From contig JAODTK010005598.1 in the NCBI GenBank assembly GCA_026419785.1, positions 157,786 through 221,785 on the forward strand: a stretch of DNA of 64,000 bases. Direction: 5' to 3'. The translations under genes and the position numbers were made by a program. Origin of the DNA: Sclerodactyla briareus. Lineage: Eukaryota > Echinodermata > Holothuroidea > Dendrochirotida > Sclerodactylidae. Below the pieces are notes generated by a model. It searched no databases, had not been told where the DNA came from, and worked only from the letters and a program-made list of their open reading frames with translations. Of the stretch, positions 1-11,734 are shown piece by piece; positions within the stretch are counted from its first letter, which is position 1, and the number at the start of each line of letters is the position of its first letter.

Positions 1-39
1 TTACATCACTCCCCATCTCTGCAGAGCAGACAGCAGGGT

Positions 40-395
40 AATGTTTATCAAATCTGTCATCACCTTCTCATTATGTAGGTGCTGGTTGGACTGTAGCCCT
101 GTACAGAACTACCCCCTGGTAAATGAATTGAGGCAATGGGGGATTCACAGGCAGTTCCAAGTGAAGGTAATGTCATCACCTCATTATGTAGGTGCTGGCT
201 GGAGTGTAGCCCTGTGTGGAGTTACATTCATGGTAAAATGAATTGAGGCAATGGGGGACTCACAGACTGTTCCAAGTGAGGTATTATGTCATCACCTCAT
301 TATGTAGGTGCTGGCTGGAGTGTAGCCCTGTGTGGAGTTACATTCATGGTAAAATGAATTGAGGCAATGGGGGATTCACAGTCATTACAAGTGTG
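40..395. repeat. 115-bp tandem repeat, about three units
   Basis: The phrase TCATTATGTAGGTGCTGG recurs at 68, 181 and 297, giving a period of 113-116 bases. Each unit also carries GTAGCCCTGT and AATTGAGGCAATGGGGGA. Units two and three are almost identical and the first is more diverged, which suggests recent local duplication. The short ORF running through it (41-241) reflects the repeat and is not gene-like. Confidence 0.9.
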
Positions 396-3300
396 TTTCC
401 ACTGTTCACTGTTACAGGCCTAGAACTGAGTTGTTCTGGGCACATATACCGAATATTAGAGGCCAATGTGGTAGACATGTCAAAGTAATTCCAAGGGGTC
501 ATGATAGGTCATGATCAGTAAAGGTCCATTAAATGTCACCATACAATGAATGTGGAATGGGTGAAGACATGCAGTGTATTCGCGAGAGGAATTTTGCCTT
601 CCGCAGCTACCAATTCGTTTCGACTTGCGCTTGTTATTTATAACACGAAGGTTCTTCCTGGTTAAGAATTCGTTTGGTATTATTTAGCCGTTCAAATATC
701 TCCCGGAGCTAGTTTCGAAGGGGGAGCTAATCGTGGAACCCTTTTTTGGGGCATTTTTTTTTTCAATCAGACGGCGTGCCACGGAGCTTTCATGAGGTTG
801 TTTACAAGTAGAAGGGGGGGGGGATCCAGTCCACAAATAGGGTCCAGTTGCCTATAGGGTCACTGAAGGTGGGGCAGTCAGAGGATGGTAGACTGCAAAC
901 AACTGAAATTAGAGAACACTAAACAGAGGACACTGGTGGCTGGGTCTTCATGGATTCAGCATCTGGGACGATACCAGCAGAGACTGTTACAGTATTAGAG
1001 TTACTGTGTTACATGGAATGATAGTGGGGTGGCTATTTGTTTTTTAGTGTGGTTAATTATGTAAGAGATTCAGTAATTGCGTATAAACCTCACCCAAACT
1101 TCATACTTCCATAAAGCTCCTATATTATTTCACTCGATCTGTGTAATATTGTGTTTGTATTTATGATCTAGCATTGACTAATCGAATTGACCATTTTTCG
1201 GCAACCCAGGAAGCAAATATCTGATTTAGAAACGATTAGAAAAATAGGAACAATCGGCAAAGGAATGCATACGATCCTCCTAATTCCTACAAAAAAATTA
1301 GCTCAGGGTCTTTCTACTGATAGGTTTGTGTTTTGATAATGTCCAGAAGCAAGGATTTTTTTTCTTCAAATTATGAAAACGTATTCGCAAAAAATATGAA
1401 TTCAGAAATATTAATACTCCATCAATCTCAGAAACATGTCATCACCTGCATCAATACTACAGCTCAGATCATAATAAAAAATACAGGTAGAGATTGTAGT
1501 TCAAAATAAAAACTCCCGACACATATGTGGGGAAGCGAGATAGCTTCATAAATGTTTTGCATAACAGTTGGTTCTTCAAACGGAGAGGTGACAGAAGCAG
1601 CCATACAGGTTATGGAAGGATTTGCAGTCGTTTTTTTTTTTTTTTGGGGGGGGGGGGCACTACTTCTTTCCCGGCAAAAGTCTCACTATGGCTTACGATC
1701 TTACGATGGTAACTAGTGTCGAAATCTGCAATAAGCTATACTAAATGATACACTAACTGAGAATTCCATCCCAACCCGCTTCAACCCGGCTATGATTAGT
1801 CCTCATACTTCTTAGTGAAACAAATATAACCTTGATCCGTGGTACACCAGCGAATGAACAGCTGAACGCTCAACATGGAGATTGCAATCAGGACTCAATA
1901 ACCTTTGTTGCAGTCACCTTCTTGTTGATAGCAGTGGACGCCATAGCACGGACCTTGCATAAATAGACGCAAGGGAGGAGCATACACACTCGGTCGTAGC
2001 CTATAATCCTATGACTGTATTAGATCACATCGGCATCGGAACAGATTGGCGTTTCAAAATGGTTGTAATTGTCGATCCAAAGGCATTATAAATAAGACGA
2101 GCTGCAACCATTGCGAACCGTTCGGTAAAAATAATTTTAACAAAAGCGTGAAGTCATACGTGGATATTGAAAAATGTGTATTTGGGAGGGAAAACCCCCA
2201 GTTATATGTGGGATTCGACTCGACAATAGGAATCCGCATACTATTTTATTTTCTCTATCTCCCCTATTTTTTGTTTTTTTTTTTTTTTTTGTATAGCCTC
2301 GATGTGTGGGTACAAAACAGGTCAGCGCTCCTATTATCATTAAGTTAACAACTAACTAATTAAGCAAGTGTTTCGCTTTCGTAGCTAATAAGGCAGCACA
2401 GCGCTACATTTGCAACATTTTGAAGAACAATCGCTCTTGGGAGATAAAGATCAATAGATACCGTCAATATTATATTTGACAATGTTATTATCATTCAGAT
2501 TTCAAGAGCCGATTCAGAGAGGCCAATCATTGTGCGATGCGAAGTGACGTAGTCCTAGTAACTTGCAGACTTTACTAGAAACATCATATGTTTGCGTGTG
2601 AAGAAGTGGTGTGTTCCATTTAAATATCGTAACTTTACAGAACCTGTGCAGTTTGTGTCACTCTATCTGGTGATTACCGTAATCAAGTTGACTCGTATTC
2701 TTGCGCGCGAACTGGTTGTTGCGGTACCCAAGGAACCTTATATCCAAGAAATAATTTACGAAATTGCATGCGAACTTCGTAGTACCTTTATTTGCGTACA
2801 CAAAACAAAACCTTACGCAATTATTCGTGATTGCAGCCCCGGGTTAGAAGCATTACATACATAACAGTCAAATATGGCAAAACTGTCTGAATTTAAAACT
2901 GGGAAATCCAGGGAAGGCAATTTTTTCTCCAAAACCTAAAATAGTTTGTTCATATCAATTAGTATTCAATTGTGGCTACCACTCCAGAAAGAGAAATTTT
3001 GCGATCTCATCGGCCCTGAAAGGCCAGGTGAAATTCGTTGTCAGTTTTCCGTCTCGTATGTATTACCGTTTCTAATCGCCATAGCAGCAGCTGCTGTGGT
3101 TTTTATGAAGGACTTTCCATTGAGAGTTTTACCTGGTGTTCATTTGTGTGTGCGTGTGGGTGTTTGCGTGTGTATGAATGAACTCTCCCCTTCCATTTAA
3201 GGCAGGAAATCCAAAAATTTTATTCACTTCCGGCAAAATGATAAAGATTTGTCAAGTATCGGAGATTGTAAGACTGAATTGTTCAATTTTACTGGTGACG

Positions 3301-3754
3301 AGGCGAAAGTCACAAGGATTTTTCACTTGAATTCCCATAAATTTACTGAGAATTATTATCAGAATCGTATAGTAAATTTGTATGACTAATTAATTGTAAT
3401 TTTGTACTGGTAGAAAAAGTCATTTCAGTTGCTTCCGTGTCATAATTATTAAACAAATACATTCTCAGGATTTCCAATGCAATTCCGGTGATAGCCCAAA
3501 CAAAGTATCGCGGAATAGTTACTGTAAGTAACACGACGATCTTGATGAGCCGAGGATAGGTGATACATGTGCTAGAATATAGTCACGATGGGTCTTTTTA
3601 AGGGTGGTTATACAAATTATTGTTGCATTTTGTTTTAGCGAAAATCCCTATAACTAATAGCCATCCACATTCATGATCAGTTACGTTGTGCTTGCCAGTC
3701 TTTACTACATTCTAGTTAAGCCTTGAACGCTCCTGCTGGGCTTAGAACGCGCTT
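396..3754. other. No recognisable gene; homopolymers and scattered short ORFs
   Basis: I find no domain, RNA gene or repeat family that I can name here. There is a 10-base G run at 814-823, a T run joined to a 12-base G run at about 1631-1657, and a T-rich tract at 2268-2291. The longest reasonable ORF is 2592-2864 (90 codons, plus strand); its protein has no motif I recognise and no splice or promoter context supports it. Confidence 0.6.
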
Positions 3755-4190
3755 GCCTTCTTTTTTCACTACGTCACTTCGCCGCAGCCCTCCGTCACCG
3801 CTGGCAGGATCACGTAACTAATGCAAGGGTTCTCGGGTAGGCGGAGATGGTGGAGGTTAGCTGCCTGTTTGTCCCGCAATCCCAACTAACTGCGCTTCTT
3901 CTCTGGGCATATGGTGCGCTTTCCGGCGGACGATTTTACCCACCGTGTCCTGTGTGAACGGAATACGGTGGGTCGGGCCCGCTGACCGCCAGGGCGCCCT
4001 GTGGCTCGAGCATGCATGATCGCTTGCCCCGGAGGAGGCCGGGCGATTGGAAGCGACGGTGGATGCAGCTAGGTGACTATATGTGCTCCCATGAGAGAGT
4101 GAGAAATTTTGTCTGAGGAATTCACAATGTTGGTGCCTAATAATGACATGTTGTGAACCAGAAAGCCAGAGGCTTAGTGATTCCTTGACT
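3755..4190 (+). mobile_element. RTE-like non-LTR retrotransposon, 3' end (copy 1)
   Basis: This stretch aligns by eye with 9200-9590: both share the path from the ACCGCTGGCA word through CTAATGC..AGGG, the AGGCGG..GATGGT block, the GCATATGG..CGC block and a late GGCGGACG/GTGGACG block. In the other copy this region encodes the post-RT tail of an RTE-like polymerase (GHRW.DRV followed by a basic VRDGQL-like block). Here the frame is broken repeatedly. The end, GAACCAGAAAGCCAGAGGC through TTAGTGATTCCTTGACT at 4155-4190, recurs at 12405-12445 and 18411-18440 and so is probably the family's 3' UTR. Heavily 5' truncated and non-functional. Confidence 0.65.
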
Positions 4191-4210
4191 GCCTCATAAC
4201 CTTTCATCCG

Positions 4211-4313
<103 letters not shown>

Positions 4314-4319
4314 ACGTTA

Positions 4320-4510
4320 AAAAAACTTTGTTAACCTCAAGATAACCTTTGACCTGACTCCAAGGGGAAATTGTTTTTCGATTACGACTGATCAGATCTG
4401 TGGGATTAATATAGATACTTCCAAGCAAAAAATAGCATAGCATCAACTTTTGACCTCTCCTGAGCCCCAGATGCCCGCCTGCCCTGACTCCCAAGCAACA
4501 TTTTTTATTT
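4320..4510 (+). repeat. Decayed fragment of the ~310-bp AGGTCA satellite
   Basis: The words AACCTTTGACCTGACTCC (about 4344) and TTTTGACCTCTCCTGAG..CCAGATG..CCTGACTCCCAAGCAA (about 4447-4497) line up with the core of the satellite at 18.5-20.2 kb. Spacing is changed and several half-sites are mutated. This would be a third, isolated and older locus of the same family. Confidence 0.5.
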
Positions 4511-4927
4511 TAGCATTTCGGGGATTCCTCAACATTGAAATTTTAGCAATTTTCTGCTTAGAAGCTATATGTGTTAATGCCTTCTGTTACGTCCTGCTTG
4601 TGCTTCGTTGCGGACCCTCATTTAATTATTCTGGGAGATGCATGCCTGGATAATTGAGGGGAAGATCACATAGGCCATCCCCCAACATCCAATATTGGTG
4701 GAGGTATCCCCCCCCCCATCCCGCCGCGATTTACGCCTATGTGTACCGATACGCACTAACGTCTGCCTGTCATCATGTTGATATTTTATTTTCACCTCTT
4801 CTGACTCACATGACCTCAGAATGACACAAAAAAGGGCTGGTTTGTTTCTCGTCATGCAACCCGAACACAAAATTTGATCTTGGTATGCAATCGCGATCTC
4901 AGTATCGAGTTTACAAGGGAGGAGCGT

Positions 4928-4976
4928 TACACAAACACAAAAAACACAAACACACATACATACACACACGCGCGCA
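4928..4976. repeat. CA-rich low-complexity tract
   Basis: Runs of ACAC with interspersed AAA and a short CGCGCG at the end. Simple sequence only. Confidence 0.85.
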
Positions 4977-5103
4977 GTGTGGATTACTTCAGCAAAAATA
5001 AAATTGCAGTCCACATAATCTCATGCGCATAAATCAAACTTCTGGAAAATTGCATCCTCGCACTTAACAAGCGAACAAACTTGCCTCCAAGTTAGTTCAT
5101 GTT

Positions 5104-5118
5104 AAATAATAATAATAA

Positions 5119-5160
<42 letters not shown>

Positions 5161-5186
5161 AAGAATAATAATAATAATAATACTAG
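5104..5186. repeat. (TAA)n trinucleotide microsatellite
   Basis: About 27 TAA/AAT units with a few interruptions (TACTAA, AAGAAT). Simple sequence. Confidence 0.95.
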
Positions 5187-5539
5187 TGTTCCTATTTGTT
5201 ACCTAATCCTCCAGAATCCTTTTTAAGGGAACTAAATAGCTTGCTTTTTAATTTATTTGGAATGGAAAAAGGGATAAGATTAAAGATGTATTTTAACACG
5301 GTCACCAATCAAGGTAGCCTGAATATGGTTGATGTCTTTGATTTTAATTTTTTTTTTACTTGCCTGGGTTAAGAGGTACACAGATCATACTGAAGGGAAT
5401 TGGAATTTGGAATTTTTGACTACTTTTTGAAAAGTGTAGGACACAATTTTATAATTCAGCTGCATTTCAAGGGGGAAGATCTACGACAAAACCTGAAATG
5501 AATTTATTTAAATTGCTGTGTGCATCTGGAGTGATCTAA

Positions 5540-6560
5540 TTTACTTTGAAGCACAACCCAAATTACTTACTGCGATCAGATTCTCTGAACAATAGTCGTA
5601 TCAAGATCAATGAACACTTATCTGGTATAGAAGGTGCTATTCCAATTATATCCTTTATGTTAGAGATCTGTTTAACGAGACTGGCAGACCACTCCAGTAT
5701 CATGGGCTTATTGCTAAATTCACTGTCCAAATTCCCGTTCACCAAGTTGAACGGCCTTACTACACGCAATTCCAATTGCCTGCGCTCGTCGGCAATCAAT
5801 GGATGACTACCCTCCGTCCTAGCAGACATAATTCTTGCTCAGGTGGTAAATAAAAGTGAAATCTGTCGTTACACTTATAAATGTTCATTAACCGCGATAT
5901 CACAAAGCCACGCTGCTGTGAAAAATGGGAAAATAATTTTACAAGCGGAAGTCTCGATTGGTCCAAGATTTTTGGGTCATGCCATAGTATAAGAGACACT
6001 TTTCGAGTTCGTTTCTTCCAGTACAAGTTTCAATGCCTAGGATTATTCCTACGAAACATTTCTCAGTGAATAAACGTGATAAACAACCCCATTTGCACTT
6101 TCTGCTTTGAATCAGAAGAAACATTAGACCACTTATTTTGGCATTGTCGGGAAGTAGGGATTATCTGGGAAAGACTATTTTTCTGAGCTCTTTAGGTCGA
6201 AAGTTAAAGTTACGGATACTACGAGAACGAGATGCATGCAGTATTCTTTGTAGAGTTTCATATTATACTTGTAACAAAGCAATTACGAAACGCTTAAATA
6301 TAAACTTGAGTTCTTCCTAGATGTGGAAGTGCATATTTTAAAGAGGAACAAAAAGTACAATAACCTCCAGAGATTGAGAAACTCGCTCCAATACTAATAT
6401 GTATATTTCATTCACACTCCATTTACCAGTTTACGTACCATTGTTGATAATATTACGTTTTAATTATAGTAATGATGTGTAGTATATGCCTCATATCCGA
6501 GATCGAGAGAAAGGCAATAAAAATGCGAAAAGAAGAGAAATAAATAAAATATTAATAATA
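5540..6560 (+). mobile_element. L1/Tx1-like non-LTR retrotransposon, ORF2 C-terminal remnant
   Basis: The best-preserved stretch, at about 5887-6147, reads NRDITKPRCCEKWENNFTSG, then an RDT..FQYK-like block, and ends with CTFCFESEETLDHLFWHC (6094-6147). The last is a Cys-X2-Cys-X8-His-X4-Cys knuckle with the HLFWHC signature, which sits at the C-terminus of L1-group ORF2 proteins downstream of the RT. The frame then shifts, and a residual basic tail runs to about 6400, followed by an A-rich tail near 6520-6560. Upstream (5540-5830) the alignment is weak. RT and endonuclease domains are absent, so the copy is 5' truncated. Several frame breaks and stops make it a dead copy, or one with sequencing indels. 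Confidence 0.72.
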
Positions 6561-6626
6561 GTAATATCAGAGAACTGCTTAGTTGCGCTCACAAGGCATA
6601 TGAATCTGGATTAGTCAATCGAAATA

Positions 6627-6995
6627 GTGTGTACTTTATTTTCGGACTAACGACCTGTTGAACTAGCGATTCGTTTTTTGTTCCCCCATACAGTTAGTGT
6701 GTATTGTATTTTCGGACTGACGACGTGTCGGACTAGCGACTCGTCGGACTCGTCGGACTAGCGACTCGTTTTTTGTTCCCCTATACAGTTAGTGTGTATT
6801 GTATTTTCGGACTGACGACGTGTCGGACTAGCGACTCGTCGGACTCGTCGGACTCGTCGGACTAGCGACTCGTTTTTGTGTTCCCCTTTACTGTTTGTGT
6901 GTACTGTATTTTCGGACTGACAACGTGTCGGACTAACGTCCTGTCGGACTGACGAAGTGTCGGACTGACGACGTGTCGGACTAATGACGTGTACC
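6627..6995. repeat. Nested minisatellite: ~70-105-bp units containing a 10-bp repeat
   Basis: The unit start GTGTGTA(T/C)TTTATTTTCGGACT or its variant GTGTGTATTGTATTTTCGG occurs at 6627, 6697, 6792 and 6897. Units end in a GTTCCCC(C/T)ATACAGTTA-like block. Inside them, TCGTCGGAC(T) repeats zero, two and then three times in successive units, so unit length grows by about 10 bp at a time. The final stretch (6910-6990) switches to a 15-bp motif based on GTGTCGGACTGACGA. The minus-strand ORFs here encode Arg/Val/Ser repeats and are by-products. Confidence 0.9.
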
Positions 6996-7727
6996 CTGAA
7001 ATCCAACTCCTGTCAAGTCCAAACGTATTTAATACACAGCCCATAGACAAACAACGCACGCGCGCGTTACTGCCGTCTCGAACTAAAGCCCATTCTCTCA
7101 TTGTGAGGTTCACAATGGAGTAAGCGGGCTCAGTTGATGTTACACCAACCGTGTCTAATGGCACGATGAGGCCCACAGTCGGGGCGCGTTTCACGTGATT
7201 CCGGAATGCATAGTATCGTGGTTCGATAGAATAGTTATTATTACCGTTAAGACAAATTTTCAAAATGTTACGGTTATTATCCCATTGGTCTCAAATCGCC
7301 AGATGATATATCGTAGTCAGTTCGCTTTCAGTTCTGCATCTATTGGCGATGGCCCATTTGTAGTTGTCGCAAAGAACACGTTTTCTCTACATTAGTTTAA
7401 AATAGGATGGGAGGGAATAGGATAGCGGCTCCTTATGGCATCTCGTTCACGTCATTCACATGTTGTTCGTGGAGCAACAACTTTGGCAATAATCACATAG
7501 AATGATTGCCTGCTTGGCAAATAGATCAATACACACACCTATTCAAGTATAAATTTAACTGATGGACCTAGTATTTGGAAAACTCACTTGCTTGAGCTCT
7601 CCGAGATTTGTTGGATCGCTGGAAATATTTCGAAATATATCGACTTGAGTCAGAATGATTTCCATTATTGTAGTATCCCAAATTAATTATCCGAGGATTG
7701 TTGCGTACCGTATCAGTGTTGTAGTCG
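6996..7727. other. No recognisable gene
   Basis: A minus-strand ORF (6862-7263, 133 codons) begins in unique DNA and runs into the minisatellite; its unique part (about 80 residues) matches nothing I recognise. A plus-strand ORF at 7195-7395 overlaps it in antisense. No domains or RNA features are visible. Confidence 0.55.
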
Positions 7728-7805
7728 AGGCCGCTGCATCTGAGGCCAAGACCGAGGCCGCACCCCCGAGGCCGAAGCCACATTTTCCGAGGCGGAGGCG
7801 GCAAT
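7728..7805. repeat. GAGGCCG-rich low-complexity tract
   Basis: Imperfect repeats of (G)AGGCCG(A/C) in about 75 bp. The reverse complement includes CGGCCTCGGTCTT, which recurs exactly at 10,695-10,712 on the plus strand, so the two tracts may be related repeats in opposite orientation. No coding sense. Confidence 0.7.
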
Positions 7806-8715
7806 AATATTTACGCATAATTGTTTCTAATCCCCAGTGTTTGAATACCTAAGTAATTTACGGTTTGTCCTTCCCCATGGCTACAGCTAGTCATTGTGAT
7901 CAATATATGGAGACAAAGAGGTTTAAAAATCCCTGAAAAGAGGAGGGAACAAAACACAAGGTTGCTATGACAAATTTTATTATTGAAGTTAGCATTCAAA
8001 CATATGACGCGTTTGTAAATATGTTAATGCATGTGAGATTGCAGTAAAGGTTATACTTCTCATCAAGTTTACCATCGCCTAATCTGTTAATGCAGTGATC
8101 ACCATTTGCCTAGGATTTTGCCACCACAAGGTTCGTCATTGAGGGTGTTGTTTTACAAGTGTAGAGAAAACGGTGCACAGTATCAATGTTTTCTCATGGC
8201 TGCGTTTACCTGCAACATTCACCTCAAATTTTAATATTGCTATGAACAAGGTTATAAATTTACACTAATCTTAAATGTGTTTGACCCCTGAGGCTGGTTA
8301 TGTATGAAACAATTGCCAAAGCTCATGATCTCTTGCAGTAACTGTGGGAATGAACGAACAATGATGCAGGTCCAATAGGTTGTCCCAATAATCAGAAATG
8401 AACCAGATTACATCAACAAATCTGTTTTTCTTCAGTAGCTACTGTTCTTTCTTTGACACAAAAAGAACAAAGACAGACCATAATAAGATGAACTTCTACT
8501 AAAATCAGACAGTTGTATTCTTTCTGGATGTCACTCTTCAGGAAGATGATCGGTTTGTTCACACCCATAGGTGCATGAGTTGCAATTCCGGACTTGCCAC
8601 ATCAACGACATGAGCACAGACCTGGATGACGTATCATGTGAATGAAGTATGAAAAATTCATGACCTTCCTCACAGTCTGTCTGTGTTTGTCTGTACACTC
8701 CATTGAAGTTTGTTT
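7806..8715. other. No recognisable gene
   Basis: AT-rich sequence with no domain, tandem repeat or RNA feature I can support. The RTE-like remnant downstream may extend a little into its 3' part, but I cannot trace codons before about 8740. Confidence 0.55.
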
Positions 8716-8719
8716 GTTT

Positions 8720-9590
8720 TCATTAACGATCGCCCTTTACGTCACACCGAATAGGTTTATCGATCGCGGGGTTTCACTTGGTGAGGTCTAGGTGTGCGAC
8801 CTTGACTTCGCTGATGATGGAGTGGATTCTCTCGTGGTTGCTCTTGAAGCACTCAAGAACCATATTCGCACGGCCAACAGTGTCTCGGGCCACGACTAAG
8901 ATTCAGTTTTTTTGGTGGAAGCGTGGACTCTACTGTTGAGTCGGTCCCTGTCTTGGGTGAGAGGGGAGGTCACTGAGTCTTTGCGTTCCTTGGCTCTCCA
9001 GTCTCATCAGTGGCTCTGGGTCTTGCGAGCATGAGGTTAGTGGACGCATTGGGCTGGCTTATGGAGTCACGAGGTCACTGGATATTGGCGTTTGGCGACC
9101 ACTATCTGTGCAGAAGAAGCAAGCTACGTGTTTCTGCCTCTGCTGTGCTTCCTGTCTTAGCTTATTCCAGCGAGGCTGAGGCGTAAGCTAGATTCTAGCT
9201 TGACTACTTCGCTTCGTCGCATCCTTGGTCACCGCTGGCAAGACCGTGTGCCTAACTAATGCCAGGGTGCTCGGGGAGGCGGGGATGGTTAGAGTCAACT
9301 GCCTGGTTCGTGATGGACAACTGCTCTTGCTTCATGCATATGGACGCGCCTTTCGTGGACGATCCTGTCAACCGAATTTTGTCCGTACGGGATCCGGTGG
9401 GCTGGGCCACCTGCCCGGACGGCCTCGTAGCTCTTGTTTAGCACGCTTCGGCGGGTACTTCATGGAGTTTGGTGGGATGGGTCAGGCCCAGGCCTGGTCG
9501 CTGCCCGGATGAGGCCTGGTGACTTGAAGCGGCGGGTGGACGCGGCGATGTGCCTTTCAGCATGTTACCCCATGGGTGAGTGAGTATTCA
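8720..9590 (+). mobile_element. RTE-like non-LTR retrotransposon remnant with RT catalytic box (copy 2)
   Basis: The stretch at 8798-8823 encodes DLDFADDGV, the FADD catalytic box of a non-LTR reverse transcriptase. Downstream, with frame changes, the order expected for RTE-like polymerases can be followed: a CRRSKLRVSASAVLPVLAYS block at about 9110-9175 (thumb and post-RT), then HRWQDRV..ARVLGEAGMVRV, a VRDGQL block, and a final LSVRDPVGW segment at about 9370-9420. The N-terminal RT and the endonuclease are missing, so it is 5' truncated. Copy 1 at 3755-4190 covers its last third. Indels alternate the frame about every 100-200 bases. Non-functional as it stands. Confidence 0.75.
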
Positions 9591-9837
9591 CATGTGGCCG
9601 CGCCGGTGCAGGATTCACTGCTTTGTACAGAAAGCAACATATGCGTATATGTACACTGTGTAGTGCAAGTGCATTCAGCACTAAGTTGTCTATGGCCAGC
9701 GAGCTCGCTAAGCAGCCGGCACTCTAGCACTGCACTGGAGACTGTATGGGGCACGGCGGGCCGAGTGCAGGGCCAATACACTTTTATCAGCAGTCTTTTG
9801 GGTGATACCCAAAGGGTGATACCCAAAAGAACACACG

Positions 9838-10565
9838 TGAAGAACATCGTATCTTCGGCCAGCTTCGCAATCTACAAGATCGGTCAGCTGAGCAGGTATC
9901 TTGACAGAAAGTCTACCGAGCGGCTTGTTCATGCTTTCCGTAAAGTTCACGTTGGATATTTTGTAATGGCCTTTTATATGAAATACCATCGAGCGATTTA
10001 TCCAAGCTGCAACGGTACAGAATTCCGCTGCCCGTCTAGTTACCCGTTCAAGGAAGCATGAATACATCACACCTATCCTCCGCGACCTACACTGGCTGCC
10101 GTTGAATACCGCATCAACTATAAGATAGCGATGACGACCTTAAATCACCCAACGGCATGGGCCCCATCCAGCCTATCTTTCAGGTCTCATCGATGAATAC
10201 AAACCTGGCCGGTCTCTTCGCTCGTCATCGCAGCGTCTTCTTCGGCACCCCTCACGACTCGAGGACCATTGGCCTACGGGGGTAGAGGGTAGTTAGACGT
10301 TTCTCGGCTGCTGCTGTTGCGGTTTGCAACAGCCTCTTGTCGAATCTCCGCAGTCTGGATAATCTTAATGTTTTCTAAAGGAATTTGGAGACCTACTTTT
10401 TTAAATGTCTGATGATCTATTCTTCTATTTTATAGCGTTTTTTTTTAATGTATTTATTTTTTATTAGCGCCAGTGAGATTAGTGTTTCGTTCTCAGGTTA
10501 ATGTTGTAGTTTTTTCGCCTGTTCAGTGTTTGAGATTTATTGGAAGCGATTTATAAATAATTCAT
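9838..10565 (+). mobile_element. CR1/L2-like non-LTR retrotransposon, 3' fragment
   Basis: From 9838 the frame reads HVKNIVSSASFAIYKIGQ, then LDRKSTERLVHAF, then, after a shift, an NSAARLVTR-like and LHWLPL-like block (the LHWLP codons are at 10,087-10,101), YRINYKIA, a QRLLRHPS-type basic segment and an ..AAVAVCNSLLS-like end near 10,340. This order is typical of the C-terminal third of CR1-group polymerases. The 3' UTR ends near 10,565 with TTTGAGATTTATTGGAAGC and ATTTATAAATAA, which resembles the L2/CR1 3' hairpin-type end. The fragment joins unrelated sequence at its 5' side, fusing an artefactual ORF (9576-10061). Confidence 0.82.
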
Positions 10566-11600
10566 ATTAATATTATAACCGAGTATGCTACGTTGTTCAA
10601 GTCGTCGCAGTAATTCAAACAAATCCAGGAGAATCATTTTGAATAAAGAATATTTATTACTTTTCCAATACCAAAAGAAAAATAATCTCCGGCCTCGACC
10701 CGGCCTCGGTCTTAAACCCGAGCCGGACAATTCGAGCGAAGCGAGGCGCATAAAAACTGATCACTCCACAATGATCAGTATGTTTTAAACTATTCTTGTT
10801 ACTTCGAATTTTGCCCACTTACAAATATTATTATAATCATATGCCAACTAATCGTATCTCTAAAAACAGAATATGACAAACAATTATACCCTCAGCTTAA
10901 TACGATGCGATGTGCATTACAGGTGAATTGTGACATTGTCGAGAAACATGTAGCGTCAAAAACATGTATGCATAGATCGAGTTTGTATGTTGTTGCGGAC
11001 CCTGTGTTGATATCAAGTTAATAGGAGAGTAAATAGGAGAGATTTCCAGAATTGATTGTATCTTGTTCAGGATGTGCATAATAATTCATTACTAATGACT
11101 TCACCACACGGCTGTCATCACTTAACGAAAATAACTTATTCCACAGCGGTATAAATACGGGCGGTACCTAATACACCCTCATTGCACATGAATATGTAAA
11201 CATGATATAGTATAAATAAAGATATTGGTCGGCAATCAGAAACCATGCGACAGTCACTCGTAACTTGATCCCACAACAGACAGGAGAGAGCCCCCGGTTA
11301 TTGTTGTTGCGTTGTGGCGATAGTATTCTTTCATGTTTGGAAATGGCATCTTTGTGTTGGCATCAGTGATTTTTCCCCACCTCTCCCCGTCATTGCAAAA
11401 TGACGCAATACAATCACAACGATGTGGGTGCATACTCACAGGATTCGATTGGGGGCAGATGGTGCAGATATGTGTATTGGACACAGCTAAATTGTATTCA
11501 ATTATTCGCGCTGCAAGCTGGAAAATGATACTGTATACCTGCTCCCTAACAATTTTTGATTCCTTGCGAAGTCAGAGGAATCTAGGCAGTCAGGACAGTT
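10566..11600. other. No recognisable gene; one GC-rich tract
   Basis: At 10,690-10,745 there are repeats of CGGCCTCG and CCCGAG, sharing CGGCCTCGGTCTT with the tract at 7728-7805 in opposite orientation. ORFs exist on both strands (10,551-10,751 minus and 10,585-10,788 plus) because the sequence is low in stops; neither looks like a gene. The rest is AT-rich with no named feature. Confidence 0.55.
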
Positions 11601-11602
11601 GT

Positions 11603-11687
11603 TGTGGTGTGGTGTGTGTGTTTGTGCACGCGTGTGCGTGTGTGCGCGCTTGCGTGCGTGTGCTGCGCGCGGGTATGTGTGTGTGTG

Positions 11688-11719
<32 letters not shown>

Positions 11720-11720
11720 A
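11603..11720. repeat. (GT)n microsatellite with GC-alternating interruptions
   Basis: About 118 bases of GTGT interrupted by GCGC and CACGCG steps, ending in a pure GT block of about 50 bases. Alternating purine-pyrimidine sequence is prone to left-handed DNA. ORFs on both strands here are artefacts. Confidence 0.95.
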
Positions 11721-11734
11721 CGCCTAGCCTCGTC

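Noticed and set aside
2592..2864. 90-codon ORF with an ordinary amino-acid composition
   Set aside because: Cannot be linked to any family, exon signals or neighbouring coding sequence; left as part of an unassigned stretch.
9576..10061. 161-codon ORF that appears to be one protein
   Set aside because: It is an artificial join of unrelated sequence downstream of the RTE-like remnant with the CR1-like fragment starting at about 9838.
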